Source of the DNA: Linanthus parryae
Lineage: Eukaryota; Streptophyta; Magnoliopsida; Ericales; Polemoniaceae
Assembly: GCA_023055425.1 (NCBI GenBank)
Contig: JALGPY010000007.1
Span: forward strand, 15,820,001 to 15,884,000
Direction: 5' to 3'
DNA length: 64,000 nucleotides
Part shown: piece by piece, positions 11,176 through 23,329 of the stretch
Layout of the letters: each line of letters begins with the position of its first letter
Numbering within the stretch: the first letter of the stretch is position 1
Notes under the pieces: model-generated
The model's input: only the letters and a program-made list of their open reading frames with translations
Databases searched by the model: none
Told to the model about the DNA's origin: nothing
Translations under genes and position numbers: made by a program

Positions 11176-11520
11176 GACTCGTATTTGGATCACTTTGACC
11201 GGGTTACTTGGATTGTAAAATGATGTACTTTTGATAATTTTTTCACTGTGTTATAGGAGAAGATATTGAATATCACGGGAATATGGATGATGTGATATCA
11301 CGAGGCACCTTAAGTGGTTGGTCATATTAATGTATGAAAATAATCACATAATCAACCAATTAAAGTATCCCGTGATACCACATCACCCATATCCCCGTGA
11401 TATTCAATCTTTTCTCGCGTTATATAGCAATTTTCACTCTACAACACCATGAAAAATTATCAAAAAAATTGCACCATTTTCTATTCAAATCACCGGGTCA
11501 AAGCTGTGAAGTGTACCCAT
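11176..11520. mobile_element. Stowaway-like MITE (decayed), hosting a second MITE
   Basis: The arms carry CACTTTGACCGGGTTACTTGG on the left and the reverse-complement-like ATCACCGGGTCAAAG on the right. These match the inner arms of the better preserved MITE at 20013-20272. The outer ends are eroded, so the boundaries are approximate. Confidence 0.5.
11256..11419. mobile_element. Foldback MITE inserted in another MITE
   Basis: The left arm (AGATATTGAATATCACGGG, then a GATGATGTGATATCACG block) is mirrored by the right arm ending CCGTGATATTCAATCTTTTC. TTATA flanks both sides (11251-11255 and 11420-11424), a 5-bp target duplication. About 164 bp, no coding capacity. Confidence 0.7.
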
Positions 11521-12040
11521 TAACAACCATCTAAAACGCCTTGGATATTTTGTGAATGTCTCTTGTAAAGGAGAGTCAATTATGAAGCTGCCATGATATG
11601 TCTTGTTATGTGAGCCGAAGAAAATCTAAACTGCCACCAGTGACTTTTCCTGCTTTCAGAATGCATACACCACAAAAAGGTTGGTTAATACTATGGTGGT
11701 CTATATTCCAAGATAGATTCACTGAAGGCGGAGAGGAGTATGGTGAAACTTTCATATGGAAATTAGGAGGAGATATGAGTGGTTGGTGGATCCCTTATTC
11801 GCTCGACCTAGGGCTCCAATAGAAGCGTTAAAGTTGTGAAGCTATAGTTCATAACTAGAGAGTTTTGTGGTGCCGCGTTGTGAGGAGGAGAAAAAATCAT
11901 TCGCCATATTAAAAAGAGTCATATAAAGATTGCAATAAAGTTACTATAGAAGCACTATGACATGTCTAGAACGTAAGCCCCCAATGAGCTATAGTCCAAA
12001 TAACTCATGAAGTATCAAAAAACAAACAAATGAAAAATGA

Positions 12041-12118
12041 CTACAACGACAACGACCACCACAACAACAACGACGACGACAACAACAACAACAACAACAA
12101 CAACAACGATAACAACAA
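12041..12118. repeat. ACA/ACG trinucleotide microsatellite
   Basis: Imperfect (ACA)n with ACG and ACC interruptions, followed by about ten pure ACA units. Confidence 0.85.
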
Positions 12119-12256
12119 GTCTATATATGCCTTAGTAATGTTAGAACTTGTACACGTCATGTAATGAGATGTCAAATGTCTCCATTAAAGTGTATCAAGG
12201 ATTTGAAGAGTGTTAGAGAGAAATTTCCATCCGAAGCAATTTATTTTTGCTTAGGC

Positions 12257-12517
12257 TTAAGCTTGATTATAAATCTTCCACAACTCTAAAGTTGTGTTGT
12301 CCATGTTTGTGAAAAGATCAAAATTAGATTTCTGAATAAGATGATAACCTGAATTGACTGTAAAAATTTCATCTTGGGTTTGGGGCAAGATGAGTGAGTT
12401 CCTCATGTTGCGTATTGGGTAATTAAATAGATGAATTAGTGTTAAATGTGCTATCTTGGTAGAATTGGTGAAGGATCTGCAATTGTTAGGATATGTTGTA
12501 ATTGTCGACGAAATCAC
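12257..12517 (-). pseudogene. LINE ORF2 remnant (region after RT)
   Basis: The - strand frame contains PQTQDEIFTVNSGYHLI followed by ELWKIYNQA. This resembles the block between the LINE reverse transcriptase and the zf-RVT region, where plant LINEs have a W..G.FTVKSGY....LWK pattern. It is short and isolated, with no RT or endonuclease beside it. A chance match is possible. Confidence 0.4.
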
Positions 12518-13261
12518 TACCTTGCGCGTGGGATAGAAACTTTCGAGGTCGGGATTTAAATTCCAGCTGAAGTACTATTAACAAATGGGAAGTAAATTAT
12601 GGCAACTTATCAAAAAAAAAATCAAAGTTATATGAAAAAATGTGTTTAGAATAATTAATTTAATATTTTGTGTTACCACGTGGGGTTCTCACATCTTTCA
12701 TTATTGCTCACACTGTCACAAAATGTGTAAGCAAAGAGTTCAGATTCTTTATATCATTTGTGTGTATCATTCTCTGTATCTTTACTATGACTGGTCCATA
12801 TCATTTTTTATTCAATTTAGTTGTTTCAAAATTCTATTAAAATTGATGTAATTAGGCCGCATTTGAATTGGGAGTGTCTAGTGTACGTCCAAGGGGGGTG
12901 GGTGCAATCCAAAAAGTTGTGGTGCCCCCCACTTGAAGACAAAAAAATGCGGAAATTCATGGGAAAGTGGCATGTTGTAGCAGGTCACCACCCCCAGTAG
13001 ATAAAAAATCGCTGAATCGGATAAAAATGCAAAGAAACGGATTCATAAATTATCAAAATTTTACAACAGTGTAGAATCAGATAACACACTAAAACATCGG
13101 ACAAAACAGACCAAATAACGGATAAAAATGTCAAGGTACCCAACAAAATATGCACATATTTAATATAGTCCTTGAATAAATTAAACTCGGTCATCCCTAA
13201 CACCCCCGAAAGAGTATTGGTCACTCGTTCCCCTGACCAGTTGTAATTGGCATTGGAAATC
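12518..13261. other. AT-rich stretch without a recognised feature
   Basis: I see no gene, tRNA or clear repeat. There is a poly-A run near 12610 and a C/G-rich patch at 12890-12930. Confidence 0.4.
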
Positions 13262-13800
13262 CTAGTTTTTTGCGACGCTTGCAATTGCGATTGGCCGTCA
13301 TCTTGACCAGAAACACCAACTGGAGGATTCGGGCATGTAGTTCGATTGTGTCCATATTCTTGACATCTCCCACACTTCTTTCAAACATTTTTGAAGCTCC
13401 TTTTGGATTTTGTATCCCCTTTAGATGGAGGCCTTACGTGAGCATACTCTTGCGAGTTGACATTAACCACAAGCTCTTCATTTTTTTGCTTCAAAATAAT
13501 GTTCTTAAGACTCCCTATCATCAAGTCAACATGTTCTCGCCAATAGTCGTAACTCTATTGTGATGTTCAACCCAAGTCACTAATCAACTCCATTATTCCC
13601 AACTAAATGCATGGGTTTTTGGATCGTCACATCGTCTTGTTTTCGGTTCCTTCATAGCTGGATCATTCATTTAGAAGTCACTATATGTCTTTTGTCATCG
13701 TTTCGCTAACAACATTTCTGGAATGAATTAAACTCTTTTTTTGAAGAGCTCAAAAATAATGTAGCCACAAACCATCGGTGATGACTCAAACCTCATGCAG
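13262..13800 (-). pseudogene. FAR1/FRS-like (MULE-derived) protein, C-terminal remnant
   Basis: Reading the - strand from about 13800 gives MRFESSPMVCGYIIFELFKK followed by FIPEMLLAKR. This resembles the SWIM-type block of FAR1-related proteins (FES.G..CGYII...F..V..IPE.YLL.RW). Further on, at about 13374-13333, a zinc knuckle CGRCQEYGHNRTTC is followed by PNPP. FAR1/FRS proteins and MuDR transposases share this layout. Stops and frame changes lie between the blocks, so the gene is dead. Whether it was a host FRS gene or a transposase cannot be told from this piece. Confidence 0.5.
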
Positions 13801-16800
13801 AAACAGTAGAGCATGCTATTATCTTGTTGACAGAGAATGGTGTGATGACATAACAAAATTCAAGCCACTCAGATATTTCATTTGACATTTCAGACAGAAA
13901 CATTAAATACTTAGAAAAATAAACTAGTACTGGAAGAAACTGCTCAGTAAACAAAGGACACCAGATATTTCAATTGTAGTTCTGGAAAGAAACCTAAAAC
14001 GAGAAGATAAAATTCTAAAGTGATAATAACATGTAGTGTATTGTATGAACTTACTAGAGATGCCATTTCCTTCTCCCTTGTGACATAGATTGCATCTATT
14101 TCATATTCAGGTAATTGTTGAATGTCAACATATTTGTAGTGTTTTACCTTCATTGCTTGCTCCTTGAATTTTGCATACACGATCCTAGTATAGAACATGG
14201 CTGCATTCGAAAATTCTTGACTTTATTGGTTACGGCTCAAGGCCTAATAATGAGCATAAACACGCGAAACATAGTTAACATTGATTTACTACAGATAAAT
14301 GTTTAGACACTTTGGATATTATTCAAGAACTTCCAGATAAAATACTAAACAGTCCAGAGAGTACATTTGACATGGTTTTATATAATGTTGTCCTTCTCGT
14401 TCAAAATAACAAAGAGATATGTATGTGTGATATATTTTGGTCAATAAACATCTTTACGAAGATGTTCTCAATTAACAACCCCACAAAATGCAAGGCTTAT
14501 TATACATTGTAATGCAAACATGAATCTTCCATACATGCAATACAAGACATTGTAATGCAAATATGAATCTTCCATATATATGACAAGTGAATACCATATG
14601 TAATGTACTTATGATAGCTATGGGTCAATGACCATCCGTATGAGGATGTGCTCACCTAACACTCCAATCACCACTTAGAAATGATTGTCAATTATAATAC
14701 AAGGATGAAATTTACATACATATACTATACAACGCATTGTAATTCAAGCATGGAAGCGGATACAATAATATTTAAGTGTGATGGAATTTGGTCAATGGAT
14801 CCTTCCCATAATATACAAGTGTGATAGTACCATACGCAAGTGGATGTCATAACCAAGTATCTAGTATAGCAATACTACAATATATAATCAATGCCAATTG
14901 GATGATACAAGTGGATACTACCAATTTATAGTGTGGTACCTTATGTTCAACGATATTGCATATGAAGTGATCTTCAACTTTAGCCCTGTGAACCACATAA
15001 GTATGATTGTCCACTATAAGAGTGAAGGTAACCGGTAATATTGTGTTACCTATCTCCCGGAACAAGATATTTCCATTTGGATGATTGTGGAATTCATGTG
15101 TTTCGTCACATCTTCACATATAACGTATTAGACTACGTATCCAAGTTTTGTAATATGTATTTTATTTTAATATTTTCACAAAATATTTATACATTAAATA
15201 TTTATAAATATGTGGATACATGTATTATACCCCAAATACCCCAAACTTATACTATAAGTCAAATGTAAAGGACAAACAACCATGTTCACATAGGCTAAAG
15301 ACAGATATTAGTCTTCAGCCTTTGGTTAACCTACAAGAGAAAACATATTGTTGTGTAAACATTATTGAGAATCTCCCAAAGTTTATCAGTGTGAAATATT
15401 ATAGTTATTCTCATGTTGGAGAAGCTCACTTGTTCTGAAATGTGTTATGATACAAATTGTACAACTTCAAGAATTTAAACTCATGTTAACTACAATTTTA
15501 CACAATATGTTTGTCACAAAAAAGTCAAATTCATTCAATCCCCACAAAGCTCAATCTTAATCATAAACCTAGCTAGTAACATGGTCTGTTTTAAAACTAA
15601 GAAGTGAAATATAAAGCACATAATCTGTAAACCATAATTGGATAAAACCCTAGAGCACATAAACCCTAACTCTATCTGAATAAAAACTTAAAGCACATAA
15701 ATCCTATCTAGATAAAAGCCTAAAGCGCCCAGCTAGGATTCATAACAGTCTTCAACGGTTTGCAACCTGTATTACACATTGTTTTGTATATTATGTTATG
15801 TCTTGTACAATCTGATTATCTATTATATCACTTTGTTTATGTGAGTGTAGGCCGCACCCAACAAGCCTTCACCCAAGTCTCCAGTTCAAGTATCTTCAAC
15901 TCCAGTCAGGCCTAATCATGCATCACCCAAGGTGGATGCTTCCCCACCCATCAGTCATGCTCATGGATCACCCAAGGTGGCATCTTTTACCCTAAAAAAA
16001 CAATGTCAGTACAATAAACAGAGGAGGAATAGGGAGAGGGAGAGAGAGACTTTCAAGGGGCCAAAAAGAACCTCCAAAGAGTAAGGATACAGGGTTAGTT
16101 TGGTTTATGTTGCCAAGAATTCGGGAAGTCGAATGAATGCTTATTGTATTTCTACATGAGCCGTGAGACTATTCCAGGCATGTCAACAAAGTCAGACATG
16201 AGGGTACCTTTTAAAGAGTGCGCATCCTTTCTACTTTATAATGTTTCTGACCAATCAAACTATCAATCTTATTCTTTTATAGGTTTTTTCAGTGAAACAA
16301 CACTGCATATCTTGTTCATATATCCAATGGAGTGGCTACTATAGCTAAGAATTTTTCATGGCAGCTTGAGGCTCCTTGATTCTCGGGAGAAACGATAAAT
16401 TATTTTCTTTATGTTCTTCGTACACATTCAATGTTATATTGTTGCACTAAAATGTTTACGTAGGTTTCTATTTGTTTTACGTTTTTATCCTATTGGTTCT
16501 CTAAACTATCTACAAATGATTGACTTCATATCCCAAATGAAGATTACCTTATGATTGAGGTTGCCAATTTCATTGATCGTTCTGTGTACAACGACCTTAG
16601 GAAAATCCTTCTTGCGGATATGAACAACTTCAAATCTCAAGAAAACAATGAGTAGCAATTCGCCAAGAAGTACATGAAGATACATACGGTCCATACCTCT
16701 TATTTCGGTAGTTACATTTGAGTGAGGCAGTCCATCATTTTCATCTCTTTTGTGGTTTTGTGTTTGTTTTGAAAAGAATTGACTAGTTGCTGTTGAATCA

Positions 16801-17285
16801 TTTGGGTGGTGCAGGATATTGTGAATGTAATGGTGAATGTGGTTTCAAAAAAAATTAACTTGTGTGATTTTTGTTCAAGAGAGTTGACAAGGTTTTCTGA
16901 TGGTTTATCAATTCTGTTTGTCTGCTTTACTCTTTTATCTGTTATTTTGGCACATTAGTTTATCACTTCTGACCACATTCATTGCTTCCTTCCCTGTTAC
17001 TCAACTCAGACTTGCTCTTTGGTTACAGAGTAGTCAAACCTGTCATTATGGACAATTTACTCCTCATTTATGTCCAACAATAAATCACCCATTCACTTAT
17101 TCTACTTATACACCAACCCCCTCTTACACAATCAGATCTGCCATTTACACATCCTCTCTATCATCTTATCCTCCTCCTAATATCTCCAACTTCTCATTAC
17201 CACCATGTCACATACCTACTTCAACTCCTCCTTCCACTAATTTCGCCGTAACACCGAGTCTCGACCAAGATATTGTAACTCTAGA
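13801..17285. other. AT-rich intergenic DNA, no confident gene
   Basis: About 3.5 kb with only short frames. Patches such as 15860-15990 (Ser/Pro/Lys-coding) and 16540-16660 (+ strand, IEVANFIDRSVYNDLRKILL) look once-coding, but I cannot assign a family. One short direct repeat is listed separately. Confidence 0.4.
14504..14590. repeat. Two-copy tandem repeat, period about 43 bp
   Basis: The block ACATTGTAATGCAAACATGA with the following CTTCCATACAT is repeated with a few changes at about 14547. A weaker third trace (GCATTGTAATTCAAGCATGG) is near 14733. Confidence 0.6.
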
Positions 17286-17460
17286 AGGATACGAGTGATG
17301 AAAACAACAGGTCATCACACAAAGAACCCAGGTAGAGATTTCTTCCGGTGCCCACTACCTCAGGGGTCTCAATAAGGCTACTTTGTATGGGCCGATGAAG
17401 AACCTCCATGCTTTTTGCGAGGAAATAATGCAACGATGGTCCACAATTATTTCAAAACGA
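17286..17460 (+). pseudogene. zf-GRF domain remnant
   Basis: The + frame reads TTGHHTKNPGRDFFRCPLPQ, then a TAA, then GYFVWADEEPPC. This fits the GRF zinc finger (TS.T..NPGR.F..CP......CGYF.W.DE). The Cys expected just before GYF is replaced by the stop at about 17374. GRF domains occur in DNA-processing proteins and in many small plant proteins and transposons. No intact gene is seen around it. Confidence 0.55.
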
Positions 17461-19333
17461 GGCAACATGACTGAAAATGAATAAATGCTAAAGAGTTAAA
17501 GGATAGCACACAAATGCATCACCATTCTTGCATTTGCGTTACTTTTCGCGATACTTGTTATTTTGTTGGGTGAAACGACCGTCGCAAGGTGTGCTTATGT
17601 CCATTTCTTATGTATCACAAATTCTATATCTTTTTTTTAAGCTTTGTTGCTTCCAAATCTGCTGTAATGGCTTAGTTGTTGAGCACTGTTTACGTTTATA
17701 TCTGATTCATTTCAGTTTCGTCAATTTCACTCCAGTTTTGTCCATTTTTAAATATTTTTATCTTTGGCTTTATCTTAAACTTTACAGTTTTATCCATTTT
17801 CTTTACATTTCTATCCGAGTTTCTGATGACGGCGCCCTGGGGCCCATTTTTTTGTCTTTTTGCTGGTAAAACCGTAATTACGGGCCAAAACCGACTAAGC
17901 CGGTTTATTAATTGTGGGGCCAGGACGTACTGTAGCCACCACCATTTGAATTATTAGACCAGTAACAAAGTCAACCAAACAGTTGACAATCTATTTGGCC
18001 CATTTCTTGTAACCCTAATTAATCATACATCCCCATCTTCTCATCTTCCTTGTTTTCTTCATCTCAGCCGCCTGAGAGAGATATGAGATAAAAAGAGAGG
18101 GAGGGTGAGGGAGAGCAGATCGGTTCGTATAGGAGAAGGGAGGGAGAGAGAGAGGCGAATGGTAGAAGACCGACGCTGACTTCATCTCCATTTCTCTGTC
18201 TCTCTTTGTCTTATGCGGAACGAAAGCGAGCGGCGGCTATGGTGAGCGGTAGATCGGGTAAGTCTTCTTTGCACTTCCTCTGTTCTTATTATGTTCTTCT
18301 TCTTCTTCTTCTTCATCACCTGCTCTTCATCTCTACCTCCTCATTTGTTTTGTGTTTGATTCATCACCAGATCTGATTCTTTCTTCCTCTCCATATCTCT
18401 TCCCCGGTTCTGGTTCTCTCTGACCTCGTTCACCTTCACAAACCGAGACCCATCTGGCAGGTTGCGGTGTTCAATTCGAGGTTCAAATTGAGATTAAGTT
18501 AAGTTCAACAGGGTCCCCGCCGATAGATTTGTATACTTTTATTAAAAAATCTTAGGTGGAGCTTTGGGACATGTTTTGGGTGTAATGATTTTCATGATTT
18601 CAGATTTGTAGTCATGGGTTCTCTTCTCCCTTCTCCGGAGGTGGATTTGTTAGGACTTCTTTGTTGATTTTTTTTGTTTTGTTGACGATAAATTTGGCAA
18701 TCCAAAATATTATTGATTTTTGTTATTTTTGTTAATTCTTGATGTTCTTGTTTGTGTGTTCATCCAGAGAGAGAGGCGAAAATGGTGAAATTTATGAAAT
18801 GATGAGGGGTAATGTTGTCCGATCCACCCCTATTTTTAATAAAGAAACTTTCTCCTCCTTTCACCTATCTAGACAAACGGAGTACCGGTATATAATAAAA
18901 GATGGTGTGATTCTTATGTTTTTGAAATGACTTTTGGTCCATTAGGTCAAATTATGAAATTAATTTGAATATTTGGATGCAACTCTTTTGAAGAAACTTT
19001 TTGAAAAAGAATGAGGGGGAAGAGAAATTCATGCCATAAAATCATTTCTCTAATCACTTTTGTAATAATTTTTTTACCCTACTTGGATGTTTGAATTTCA
19101 TTTCTACTAACATTACAATGATTTTAATTTGAATACTTAAGTATGTATTTCCTCTTGCTGATATTTATTTTCATTTTTTTATTTTATAAAAACGAGAATA
19201 TTGTCGGCCAAAAAAAGGAAAGTGGAAAATGTATTTGCGGACTGAAATAATGTAACGATAGGAGTAAAAAATCCATTGATGCTACAACTTTATTGTTTTG
19301 TGACTTTACCAATTATGGTATAGATTTTTTAGA
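17461..19333. other. Non-coding stretch with a possible 5' exon
   Basis: At 18060-18260 there is a GA-rich leader-like segment. It is followed by an ATG at 18239-18241 giving MVSGRS and then a GTAAGT donor at 18258, with CTT repeats (18296-18322) after it. This looks like a first exon and intron start, but I found no downstream exon, so no gene is called. The rest is AT-rich. Confidence 0.25.
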
Positions 19334-19758
19334 ACTTTTGACAGAAACCTCCTTGGAGTTTCGCTTCGCTGACACTTAGCTACATGCAATACTTGTTTTA
19401 CCACTTATCGTCTTTGTAGTTTGTAAAATTACGACACTTAGATTAAAATGGACTAACACTGTTAACTTCCATTAGATAAGTGAGTGGCATTTTAGTAAAT
19501 TAATACTTCAAAATGGGCAATGTGATCTTTTTCCTTTGTTTTTATTTTTTGTTTTTTTCTCTTCCAATTTTATTTATTTTTTTTCTTTTTCTTTTCTATT
19601 CTTCATATTTATTTAACGGAAGTTAACAGTGTTAGCCCATTTTGACCTAAATGTCACATTTTACAAACTGCAGAGATGGTAAGTGGTAAAAGCAATATTG
19701 CATATAGCTAAGTGTCAGCGAGGCCAAACTAGGAGGGGATTTTCTATCAAAAGTTCGA
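19334..19758. mobile_element. Foldback element with long terminal inverted repeats
   Basis: The left arm (about 19334-19480) contains GCTGACACTTAGCTACATGC, then ACCACTTATCGTCTTTG and GGACTAACACTGTTAACTTCC. The right arm (about 19612-19758) is its inverted copy, for example GGAAGTTAACAGTGTTAG and GCATATAGCTAAGTGTCAGC. Arms are about 140 bp with mismatches. The T-rich middle has no coding capacity. Confidence 0.75.
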
Positions 19759-20012
19759 ATTTTTATTACAAACTATAATGTTGGAAATAAGCTATAGTTA
19801 CTTTGTATTACTACAAAAAGTGATTAATTTTTTCGTGTAATATCTTTTTTTTTACTCCTTATGTTGATATCTCTTGAAAAATCAGGTGTAGTAATTAATT
19901 TCAAGTTACAGATTTATCTAATAGAATAATAACTTTTGACTTTCAAAAATATTTACCGTATTTGTAAGGGATACCATGGACATGTGAGTTGATCATTTTT
20001 TGTTATCTAATA

Positions 20013-20272
20013 CTAGCTCCGTTTCTTCGCTATCACACCGGTTTGAATTTTTGGCTCGTATATGAGTCACTTTGACCGGGTGATTTGGATACCAAAACGA
20101 TGCGATTTTTAAAAAAAATGTTAACCGTATTATAAAATAACTTTTACTCTACAATACCATGAAAAAGATATCAAAAAATTAGATTGATTTTCTATCCAAA
20201 TCATCGGGTCAAAGTGACCCAGTGAATAATGACAAAAGTCAAACTGGTGTGATAGAGAAGAAACGGAGGTAG
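20013..20272. mobile_element. Stowaway-like MITE
   Basis: The ends are CTAGCTCCGTTTCTTCGCTA and, inverted, CTACCTCCGTTTCTTCTCTA, flanked by TA on both sides. The element is 260 bp, with inner arms TCACTTTGACCGGGTGATTT and AAATCATCGGGTCAAAGTGA. TA target and a CTCCGT terminus are Stowaway (Tc1/mariner) traits. Confidence 0.8.
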
Positions 20273-21170
20273 TACTCAAACAACAATCTCACCCAAAATT
20301 ATTCTAATATTGATACATTTTTCTAAGGTAGTGCCCTCAGGGCAGGGACAATTTCCTAATACAGAGACAATTGAGAAGTGTTTTGTGGTTGCAGTTTACA
20401 CACACAGCAAGATTTTTTTTTTTTATTATTATTATTATTTAATCATCCTTCAGTTAGTGTTAATGGTTGTTGGTGGCATTGCATGTGGAGGGACTTGGAC
20501 ATGTGGATGTAGTAACTCTTTCTACTAACCTATTTGGACCACCATTGCTAATACTATTCGTGGTACCTAGAGTTTGTTTTCGTTCTGATTTGATAGTACA
20601 ATGCTTATATTTTGAAATTGTTGTAAATCAAGTCTGAAATCATAGTAGACATTCAGATATTGTGACAAATTTATTCGAAATAAAATTTTACCCTTCCGCT
20701 TATCCAATGTTTTACATTATTACAATTTTTACCTCTAAAAATAAACATAGACCCAAAAATTGAAATAAGAAAAGAAGAAGGCACCCAAATCAGTTAACAC
20801 CCAAACATTTGTAATTATGTTTGTGTTTATTTCTAAGGATAAAAGTTGTAATTATGTAAACTTTGGATGAGAGGGAGGGTAAAATTGTACTTTTGAACAA
20901 ATATGTTGCAATTTATGAATGTCCGTTAGAGTTGAGTATTTGATGTACAACAACTTTAAAGTAAGGGTATCGTGGACGCTGCAATTGAAATTATGAGTAC
21001 AAATTCCGCACAACGACAAAACTATAAGTACCACAAATGCAAATTTGCCTTTTTCTTTACTAGGAGCTTTTTTTTAGATCAACTTTACTAAGACTTATTA
21101 ATTGTTTCATTAGCAGATATTGAAAAAGTTTATGACAATTGACAAAGAAAATTTATAATGTTTGTTGTTT

Positions 21171-21609
21171 TTATTATGTGTTCAGCCTGTGATTGAAACT
21201 AGTCCCTTAGCCTTAATTCCCCCCCCCCCCTCCCCCGGCTGTCCCAAATGAAGATGCTTCCGTGTTTGGTTTTCCCACCACTGACTCTGAAGAGGCTGGA
21301 TTGCAGCTCTTCCGTTGCCTACCAGCTCAGTTTCCTTTGATGCAATTGTTCCCTATTTAGAGTAGTCTCTTCATTTTCAGTTTGATATTTGGACTTGTTT
21401 ATAGATGTAATCTTTCTCTTTGTGTTCTGGACTTGGTTTGTTGGTTTTGTGGTCTTATGGGTGCTCTTTGCCTCTTTGCAATAGAGCTTTGTTGCTTGTT
21501 TTAGCTTGTAGGTTGTTTTCATGGTGGTAGTTTCTTGAATGTTTATATGTGTACCCATGTCTATATTATCTATCAATAAAGTTCTTGGTGTTTGCCAAAA
21601 AAAAAATAT
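21171..21609 (+). mobile_element. Retroposed fragment with poly(A) tail
   Basis: The segment ends GTGTTTGCC followed by an A-run (21598-21606), with CAATAAAG 25 bp before it. TTTATAATGTTTGTTGT occurs just left of it (about 21154-21170) and again just right (about 21633-21650), consistent with a target duplication. It may be a 5'-truncated LINE end or a processed copy. A remnant frame at 21205-21355 is not identifiable. Confidence 0.45.
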
Positions 21610-22020
21610 TTGTTGTAAAATGTTTGTTGTAAGTTTATAATGTTTGTTGTAAATTAATATTTAATGTGTTTAGTAAATAATTATATATCTACTTTCTTGG
21701 TACATCAACTGGTTTTACACTACAACCTTTGATAAGCAAGCGAGGTCTTTGCTTTTCTGAAGCCGTCCTTTGATAATTTTGTTAATTGATATTGTTACCC
21801 ATAGTAAATTAGCAATGAATTAAAAATTACCCATTTAGTTGTATTGAAACTCCATATGGTCTCACTTTGTCATTTCGATTCTTTCAACAAGTATAAAAAA
21901 TAATTACCACTCTGTTTATTCTCTTTATCCCAATAAAAGAGTGTCACAAGAAATCGTTGTTAAGTTTTACAGCTCCGTTAATATCGGAGATAACAGAAGG
22001 GCGACGGGAAACCCTAGACC

Positions 22021-23329
22021 ATGGAAGCTACGGTGAAGGACGGCGGCCTACAACGACCTTTATCGGTAGAGGAAGAAGAGGTTGTTCAACTAAACACTAC
22101 CAGATGCAAGGAGGCAATCAAGAACTTCGAGTTCTGTTTGGTAGGATCGTTCATGTTGGGAGGAAGGAAGAACACTTAGGCCATGAAACTTCTATTCCAG
22201 AAAATATGGATGGATGGGGACAAGATCTTCATCAACGAAAACATACCGAACGTCTTTGTCATCAGCTTTCCCTCGAAGCAATCGATGGATCGTGTGCTTA
22301 ATGGAGGTCCCTGGGTTTTCGATGGCGATGTCTTGCTATTGAAACCTTGGACAGTTAGGGCTACGGTGGGGGAAGTGAGTTTCAACTCTATAGACGTCTG
22401 GATTCAAGTTCTTAACTTGCCTCCCTACTGCCTCACTCAAGAGGATGCTCGTGATGCATTTCAACGTTTGGGTCCAATCTTGGATTCGGATCCGCGAATA
22501 ATGTCAGGTGACGCTGGGGATTACATGAGGGTCAGGGTTCGTATTGACACCTAAAAACTGATTTGCCGAGGTGGGTTTGTAATGGCAATAGACGAAAAAA
22601 GTGTGGCTGGATTACCGTTATGAGCGCATATCCCACGTATGTGAATGGTGCGGATGTTTGAATCACTATAGTGATGCTTGCATGAGGAAACCGGTGGACT
22701 TATCAATGGCGGAACCAGGCTTTGGCCCCTGGTTGTTGTTCAAACCACCACCTCGGAAGAAAAAGTGTGTGTTCACAGGGGAGTTTCAAACCGAACCTGG
22801 AGATGCAAAAGAAAGGGTAGATACTGAGAGTTATTGATCCGACAAGAGCACTGAAGGAGACTTTGTTGGGAGTGATTTGGAAGACACGGACTCGGACATG
22901 GTGACAGATGAACCAAAAGACGATCCAAGTGTAAGGAAGGCGCAGGCGATTCTCATTCACGATAACCCAATGGCCAGTGATAGCCAGAGTAAGTCAGCGA
23001 AAGCACAGTTGCAGGATAAAGGAAAGGGGATTAGTGTTCCGACGACAAAACCTAGAGATCAGAAGCCGAAACCAAATCATGTCTCTCCAAAGAAGCAACC
23101 AAACAAGAGGAAGATGCGCGATGTAGTTGTAATCCCATTACCGAAGGAGAAACCAAAAGTTCCGAGATCTCGACAACGCCAAGGAATGAGCAGAACCAAT
23201 GACAAGGAGGAAGGTAGCAACACCAACCCGGTTTCTGATATTCAGATTCCAAACTTGGAGGAGGGCGCCGCAAAGACCCTAAATGCGAAATTGGCAGTGG
23301 CTGTAAAGCAGCACTGCCAGGCACAATAA
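22021..23329 (+). pseudogene. LINE ORF1: DUF4283-like and zinc-knuckle protein (broken)
   Basis: ORF1 proteins bind the element RNA. From the ATG at 22021 the frame reads MEATVKDGGLQRPLS, hits a TAG at about 22177, and continues in frame with FVISFPSKQSMDRVLNGGPW, the DUF4283-type fold of plant LINE gag-like proteins. After a frame change at about 22555-22600 comes a CCHC knuckle, CEWCGCLNHYSDAC (about 22640-22681). A Lys/Pro-rich tail follows to the stop at 23329. The usual order (DUF4283, knuckle, basic tail) is kept, but at least one stop and frameshifts break it. Confidence 0.8.

Noticed and set aside
18239..18257. Possible first exon MVSGRS with GTAAGT donor
   Set aside because: No downstream exon or protein family found; mentioned only in the stretch description.
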